NCBI GenBank assembly: GCA_026874595.1
Contig: CM049319.1
Location: 3,130,601-3,194,600, forward strand
Direction: 5' to 3'
Source of the DNA: Sipunculus nudus
Lineage: Eukaryota > Annelida > Sipuncula > Golfingiida > Sipunculidae
Length of the DNA stretch: 64,000 nt
Of this stretch, positions 57,886-64,000 are shown piece by piece. A model generated the notes under the pieces. The model was not told the origin of the DNA. It saw only the letters and a list, made by a program, of their open reading frames with translations, and searched no databases. Both the position numbers and the translations under genes were made by a program. The stretch's first letter is position 1. Each line of letters starts with the position of its first letter.

Positions 57886-60228
57886 ATAAAGGAACAATTT
57901 TTAAATTTTCATGAATTATTTTAAACACCAGTTAGCTCGATATTGTAGAATAGATATATTTGAGCAGCTTGCTAATATGTTAGATCAGGAATGCCCAAGC
58001 CACCTTTTCTGTGAACTTTTAATTATCGAACGGACCAAATAAGTGAGTCAGGAATTCCTCCAGTGTAAAACGTGTTGTGAGGTTTTAAAACAACTTGGAT
58101 GTTATTTTAGTGATCTCTGAATACCTGAAAGTCTGGAATCAGATCAATCAGATCATATTGTAGTTTTCTCCATTGTCAAATAGACATTTACCCTTATGTC
58201 TTTACAAAAATCTATTTTTATATGATTTTTTTTATTATTCATGTTATTGACCACCTAACGTGTACTGTGTCTTTCTGCGCCGTAGCAGGCTTATGTATAT
58301 TTACATTATGTTATAGATGGCTCAAACGCAAGGGTTTTTGCGCTTGGGGATAGGGTCAGAAGTTCAAAAATGCTTAGATCTTCCTCCAAGAAGACTTTTG
58401 AAAAAACTGATGTTTTCTTCCGTCCAAGAGAAAGTTCTAATGTTTATATACTGCATGGGCTGCTGCGCTAAAGCTAGAAAAATCGCAGGCTGGGGATCTG
58501 AGGCCAATACTGACAGTGTACAGTGTATCCATCTATCTATCTATCTCAGAGGAGTGAATGTATCTAGTCACTTGTCAGCTTTACCAAAGATTTAATAAAA
58601 TATATTTTTAATATGTTTAATTAGACGCAAGTCGTCAAGTATTAGTGAATATTGCCATAATATATGATATGTGGTAATAATGTACATGAGTTTAATGTAT
58701 TACCATTGTATAAAAATAGAGTATTTTGTAAACAGTATACATATATAGTATGCTTTTAATCATGATTATGTGTATGCCAAGCGTGCCTTTTAACAGATGG
58801 ACCGTATGTGTATATAAACAGAATCTGCATGTTATTTATCCAAGTGAATATACACAGCGAATTCTTTTATTTTCTTGTCAAAATATAAGATCAACACCTA
58901 TAAAATATACTTTTCTCATGAAAATCTTATCATTTGAATCTGAGACGGCGGCAATAAACGTGTTCCCTTTATGTGGGTACCATAATATCAATGCCTCCAT
59001 ATAGAGTTCTCTGATTCCTAAAGATTTGGCTCGGGGGGGGGGGGGGGGTCTGTCACGAAGCCGCACCACACATTTTGACCTTGATTGTTATATCTGTCCT
59101 GTTTACAAGTCTGAAAACCATGCTGTACCCTACATAACCAGGATACTAAAAAAACAGGCTGTACTTGGGTATCAGCTGTACTAAGACGATCCTGACGCAC
59201 TTTAGCCGACCAGGCACTGGGCAAAATGCTTTCTGTTTCTGGTGTCCTGTTTAAAGAAAAATAACATACTCAGTAACCTTGCAACACGCTGCACTTTGTT
59301 CAGACTACCTTCTCCGGCATTAGTCAATATATATATATATTGCAAGACTCAAGGTCACAAGATTTGAGAGGCCGACCGCGAGTAAAAGCTGGTTCCAAAC
59401 AGAGGGCGAGTTTTATAATGCTATGTTTCGATGTGGGGGTCATGTTTCATAAAAACTGACGGCGTAACATGTTGCTCAGCCTATTCTCAAGTGTGTGGCC
59501 AGTTGCCTGTTGTAACCAGCATCAGTTTGTTACCTCTTTATATATCACACTAGTGTTAACTGACTTAAATTTCAATTGGCAAAAGGAATAACATGTCATT
59601 TTTATGGGACACTATCCTAAACTTATACACTCACTCGCTCACAATCGAAAGTAAAATGGCTGCAATTCTGTTTTCAATGTCATGAATTTATGTGATTTAT
59701 TTTTCAGTGGCCGATAAAAAAATTATCAAATGCTTGCCAGTTCCTTGAAATAGATCATTCAGTTAGATATTTGACTTTGGAAAAAGTGTAACAAAATCTA
59801 TACAGGCAATACAGTAAACACTGATTCATGCAATGAGAAATGTCAGGATCACAGGTTATTTCTTTGGTATGTTCTTCCAAATGCAAGAGAGTCCGATTCT
59901 CGATTCGAGAGCAAAGCATTTTTAGAAATCAACTTCTTTTAATGACCTGCATTACATTTCATGGTGTACTGTTTCTATTAAAAGAATCGAAAGATAATTA
60001 TTCATTGAATTATCTTTAACATTAACCATAACGTCCAATAAACAGCTGTAGCTGTAACTCAGATATTAACCTTAGTTACAAATGTTCTGTAAACACGTGT
60101 CGTTCCAATGTAAATATATGCATGATAAACTGTTATATAGGCTCTAAATTATAGCAAATGTGTACTTTGTATTTTGGGATAATTTATGTTTAATCTGAGA
60201 GTTAATCATCGATTCAAAGTATGAATAA
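57886..60228. other. Intergenic sequence, no gene recognised
   Basis: An open frame at 58317-58595 (92 aa) has no recognisable domain. Other features are a G-tract at 59034-59048 and a short (AT)n near 59328. No exon or RNA gene is supported. Confidence 0.4.
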
Positions 60229-60309
60229 TTTTTAGCTCAGCTGACTGAAAGTCATCTGAGCTATAGGGATCACCTTTTGTCCGTCGTCCGTCCGGCCGTC
60301 CGGCCGTCC

Positions 60310-63130
60310 GGGCGTCTGTCCGTTAACAGGGCACAAATCGTAACCGCTTGAACTGGAATCTTCTTACTTGACATCCTGGTAGGTCCATGAAAAATCTCCT
60401 TGGAAACCAGAAATTAGGTCTCTGTTACCCATATCCTTCGAGCTATGGGGCCCCAAACTACCCCCCAGAAAAGTAAAAAATTTCATACAAAAACTTCAAT
60501 ATCTCATTAACTACTTGATTGATGGTCATGATTTTTGGCATACATATTGATCATGAGAGGTTCCATCAGTTCCTGAAGACTGGTGGCGCCACCTGTATTT
60601 TTCGATTTTTTACGAATTTTTTTCTCTATTTTTGAGACCTTTAAAAATGTGAACATCTGTTAACAAGGCACAAATCGTAATGACTGGACTTAGAATCTTC
60701 ATTCTCGACACATTGAGAGACCTATGAAAAATCTCCATGGAAACCAGAAATTAGGTCTCTGTTACCCATATCCTTCCAGCTATGGGGCCCCAAACTACCC
60801 CCCAGAAAAGTAAAAAATTTCATACAAAAACTTCAATATCTCATTAAATACTTGACTGAAAGGTGATGTTTTTTGTCATACATATTGATCATGAGATGTT
60901 CCATCACTTCCTGCAGACTGGTGGCGCCACCTATATCGTTCAATTTTTTACGAATTTTTTTCTCTATTTTTGAGACCTTTCAAAATGTAAACATCTGTTA
61001 ACAAGGCACAAATCGTAAAGACTGGACCTAGAATCTTCATTCTTGACACACTGAGAGACCTATAAAAGTCTCCATGGAAACCAGAAATTAGGTCTCTGTT
61101 ACCCATATTCTTCGAGCTATGGAGCCCCAAAGTACCCCCAAGAAAAGTAAAAAATTTCATACAAAAACTTCAGTATCTCATTAACTACTTGAATGATGGT
61201 CATGATTTGTGGCATAACTATTGATCATGAGATGTGTCATCTGTTCCTGCAGACTGGTGGCGCCACCTGTATCGTTCAATTTTTTACGATTTTTTCCTCT
61301 ATTTTTGAGACCTTTAAGGATGCTGTCATCTGTTAGCATGGCACAAATAGTAACGACTGGACCTAGAATCTTCATTCTTGACACACAGGGAGACCCATGA
61401 AAAGTCTCCATGGAAATATGAAATTAGGTCTCTGTTACCCATATCCTTTAAGCTGTGGCACTCCAAAGTACAGCTCAGATTAATGGAAAATTTGATATAA
61501 AAGCTGAAGTATCTGAACAACGAATGCAGGGATGACTATAATTGTTTGCATGGATTTTGATCATGGAGTGTGTCATCAGTTTCTGCAGCCTGGGTGCGCC
61601 AAATCTATTTTTTTTTTTTATTATTTTTTACGAATTGTTTTCTCTTTTTTTTTGAGACCTTTAAAAATGTGAACATCTGTTAGCATGGCACAAATCGTAA
61701 CGACTGGACCTAGAATCTTCATTCTCAATACACTGAGAGACCTATGAAAAGTCTCCATGGAAACCAGAAATTAGGTCTCTGTTACCCATATCCTTCGAGC
61801 TATGGGGCCTCAAAGTACCCCCCCAGAGTAGTCAAAAATTTCATACAAAAACTTCAATATCTCAATAACTACATCACTGATGGTCATGATTTTTGGCATA
61901 CATATTGATTATGAGATGTTCCATCAGTTCCTGCAGACTGGTGGCGCCACCTATATTGTTTCATTTTTTACGATTTCTTCCTCTATTTTTGAGACCTTTA
62001 AGGATGCTGTCATCTGTTAGCATGGCACATATCGTAACGACTTGACCTAGAATCTTCATTCTCAATACACTGAGAGACCTATGAAAAGTCTCCATGGAAA
62101 CCAGAAATTAGGTCTCTGTTACCCATATCCTTTAAGCTATGGGGCCCCAAAGTATCCCCCAGAGTAGTCAAAAATTTCATACAAAAACTTCAATATCTCA
62201 ATAACTACATCCCTGATGGTCATGATTTGTGGCATAACTATTGATCAAGAGGTGTTCCATCAGTTCCTGCAGACTGGTGGCGCCACCTATATTGTTTGAT
62301 TTATTTACGATTTCTTCCTCTATTTTTGAGAGCTTTAAGGATGCTGTCATCTGTTAGCATGGCACAAATCATAACGACTGGACCTAGAATCTTCATTCTT
62401 GACACACAGGGAGACCCATGAAAATTCTCCATTGAAACCTGAAATTAGGTCTCTGTTACCCATATTCTTTAGGCTGTATGGCTCCAAAATACCCCCCAGA
62501 ATAATGGAAAATTTGATTCAAAAAGTGCAGTATCTCAATAACTACAACACTGATGGTCATGATTTTTGGCATACATATTGATCATGAGCTGTTCCTTCAG
62601 TTTCTGCAGAGAGGGTGCGCCACCTCTATTTTTTTCAAATTTTTACGAATTTTTTTCTCTTTTTTCGAGACCTTTGAAGATGTGGTTATCTATCAAGAGG
62701 GTACAAATTGCAACAACTGGACCTAGAAACTTCATTCTTGTCATGCAAGGAGGCCCATGAAGAGTGCCTGTGGAAACTTGAAATTAGGTCTCTGTTACCC
62801 ATATCCTTCAAGCTATAGGACTCTGAAGTATCCCTTAGAATAATGGACAATTTGATACAAGAGCTGAAGTATCTGAACAACTAATACGGAGATCATCATG
62901 ATTCTTTGTATGGATATTGACCATCAAGTGTTTTTAGCTCAGCTGACTGTAAGTCATCTGAAGTATCCCTCAGAATAATGGACAATTTGATACAAAAGCT
63001 CAAGTATCTGAACAACTAATGCATTAATCACCATGATTCTTTGCATGGATATTGATCATGGAGTGTTTTATCAATTTCTGGAGATTGGTGGCGCCACCTA
63101 TATTTTTTTTATTTTTTACGATTTTTTTTC
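60310..63130 (+). repeat. ~336-bp tandem satellite array within Family A
   Basis: Each unit has, in order, GTTAACAGGGCACAAATCGT, a CTAGAATCTTC block, TCCATGGAAACC, AAATTAGGTCTCTGTTACCC, the CCCCCAGA site, TTTCATACAAAAACTTCAA, TGATCATGAG, CTGCAGACTGGTGGCGCC and a T-rich spacer. Period is about 336 bp over eight units, with two units carrying a degraded palindrome. Confidence 0.85.
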
Positions 63131-63148
63131 TCTACTTTTGTGATCTTT

Positions 63149-63830
63149 AAACATTTGGTCATCTGTAAACAGGGCACAAATCATAATGACTGGACCTAGA
63201 ATCTTCTGTCCTCACCTCCAGGGAAGCCCATAAAAGGTCTACATGGAAACCCGAAATAAGGTCCCTGTTACCCATATTCTGTGAGCTATGGGGCTCTGAA
63301 GTACCCCCCCCCCCCCCCCCCCAGAATAAAGATTTGGTCATATATTAACAGGGCACAAATCATAATGACTGGACCTAGAATCTTCTGTCCTCACCTCCAG
63401 GGAAGCCCATAAAAGGTCTACATGGAAACCCGAAATAAGGTCCCTGTTACCCATATCCTTCATGCTCTGGGGCTCCGAAGTACTCCCCAGAATAAAGATT
63501 TGGTCATCTGTTAACAGAGCACAAATTATAATGACTTGACCTAGAATCTCCTTTCTTGATATGCTGGGAGGCCCCTGAAAAGTCTCCTTGTGCACCTGAA
63601 ATTACATCTCTGTTATCCATATCCTTCATCCTATGCGGCTTTGAAATACCCCCCAGAATAAACATTTGGATTTGTTAACAGGGCACAAATCATAATAACT
63701 GGACCTAGAATTTTATTTTTTGACATGCTGGGAGACCCCTGAAAAGTCATCTTGTAAACCTTGAAAATAGGTGTCTGTTACCCATATCCTTCATGCTACA
63801 GAGCTCCATAGTACCCCAATGAATATTGGA
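63149..63830 (+). repeat. Shortened satellite units of ~160-183 bp
   Basis: TTTGGTCAT..GTTAACAGGGC recurs at about 63151, 63333, 63496 and 63664. The first two units are almost identical over about 150 bp, apart from the C-tract (63304-63322) that closes the first. They lack the half of the 336-bp unit containing the palindrome, so this is a deletion derivative that amplified on its own. Confidence 0.8.
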
Positions 63831-64000
63831 TGATTTTATACAAAATATTTTATATCAAGTTTGGAAAAAGTATTTCATTCAAATTTGACATTCAGATGAT
63901 AAAATTACTTTTGTCAATGTCTTCCTGGTCAGCTGAGCGTCATGACCCCTGGGTCACTTGTTATAAACTGACTCTAATAATATAAATACAATAAGATAAA

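Larger units (their letters stand above)
60229..63962 (+). mobile_element. Large Family A element with satellite body (about 3.7 kb)
   Basis: The 5' palindrome AGCTCAGCTGACTGAAAGTC then ATCTGAGCT is followed by GTCCGTCCGGCC runs. A tandem array follows with GGTGGCGCCACCT or a decayed form at 60584, 60920, 61257, 61590, 61941, 62277, 62612 and 63088. An internal 5' end recurs at 62934, indicating a nested or recombined copy. The 3' end is CAGCTGAGCGTCATGACCCC, then TGGGTCACTTG. Confidence 0.75.

Noticed and set aside
58317-58595. 92-aa open frame as a gene
   Set aside because: No recognisable domain, splice context or repeat relation; it may be chance. Kept only as a note on that interval.

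Overview
The window is invertebrate nuclear DNA, most likely from a marine mollusc. It is AT-rich, with short exons bounded by GT..AG introns, many (AT)n, (CT)n and poly-C/G tracts, a DIRS-type retrotransposon and large Helitron/pearl-like repeats. The phylum is an inference from the repeat landscape and the lectin gene; no marker gene fixes it. All three genes found lie on the + strand.

Layout. 1-5010: the 3' part of a dead DIRS-like retrotransposon with gag remnant, reverse transcriptase with a 642-bp internal duplication, RNase H, tyrosine recombinase and complex terminal repeats. 5425-9600: the last four coding exons and 3' UTR of ZCCHC17, a nucleolar/splicing-associated zinc-knuckle protein. 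Its S1-domain exons must lie upstream of the window, so the DIRS element probably sits in a ZCCHC17 intron. 10.2-13.0 kb: repeats, including a minus-strand Family A element interrupted by a tRNA-derived SINE. 14420-18426: a complete nine-coding-exon sorbitol dehydrogenase gene (351 aa). 18.6-32.4 kb: repeats, including a 1.7-kb Helitron-like element at 27.3-29.0 kb. 21009-54113: a ten-coding-exon gene for a predicted 416-aa type I membrane protein: signal peptide, two C-type lectin-like domains, Thr/Pro/Ser linker, one transmembrane helix and a 71-aa tail. It spans about 33 kb, mostly repeat-filled introns. All splice phases agree and the summed coding length is divisible by three. 54.3-64 kb: almost entirely Helitron-like and Family A repeats.

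The genes do not form a pathway: one housekeeping RNA-binding protein, one polyol-metabolism enzyme and one presumed recognition receptor. The more unusual content is repeat biology. One element family (Family A) has constant ends but interchangeable interiors: a ~336-bp satellite with a perfect GGTGGCGCCACC palindrome, an array of nuclear-receptor-like AGGTCA direct repeats, or AT-rich DNA. A second, Helitron-like group has a 5' palindrome and a 3' hairpin followed by CTAG. Two exons have had their 3' ends and splice donors copied into intronic tandem repeats: a ~42-bp minisatellite in the lectin gene and a 108-bp duplication in ZCCHC17.

Limits: everything was read by eye, with no alignments or splice-site scoring. 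Repeat boundaries are approximate, and 5' UTR exons and promoters are not resolved.
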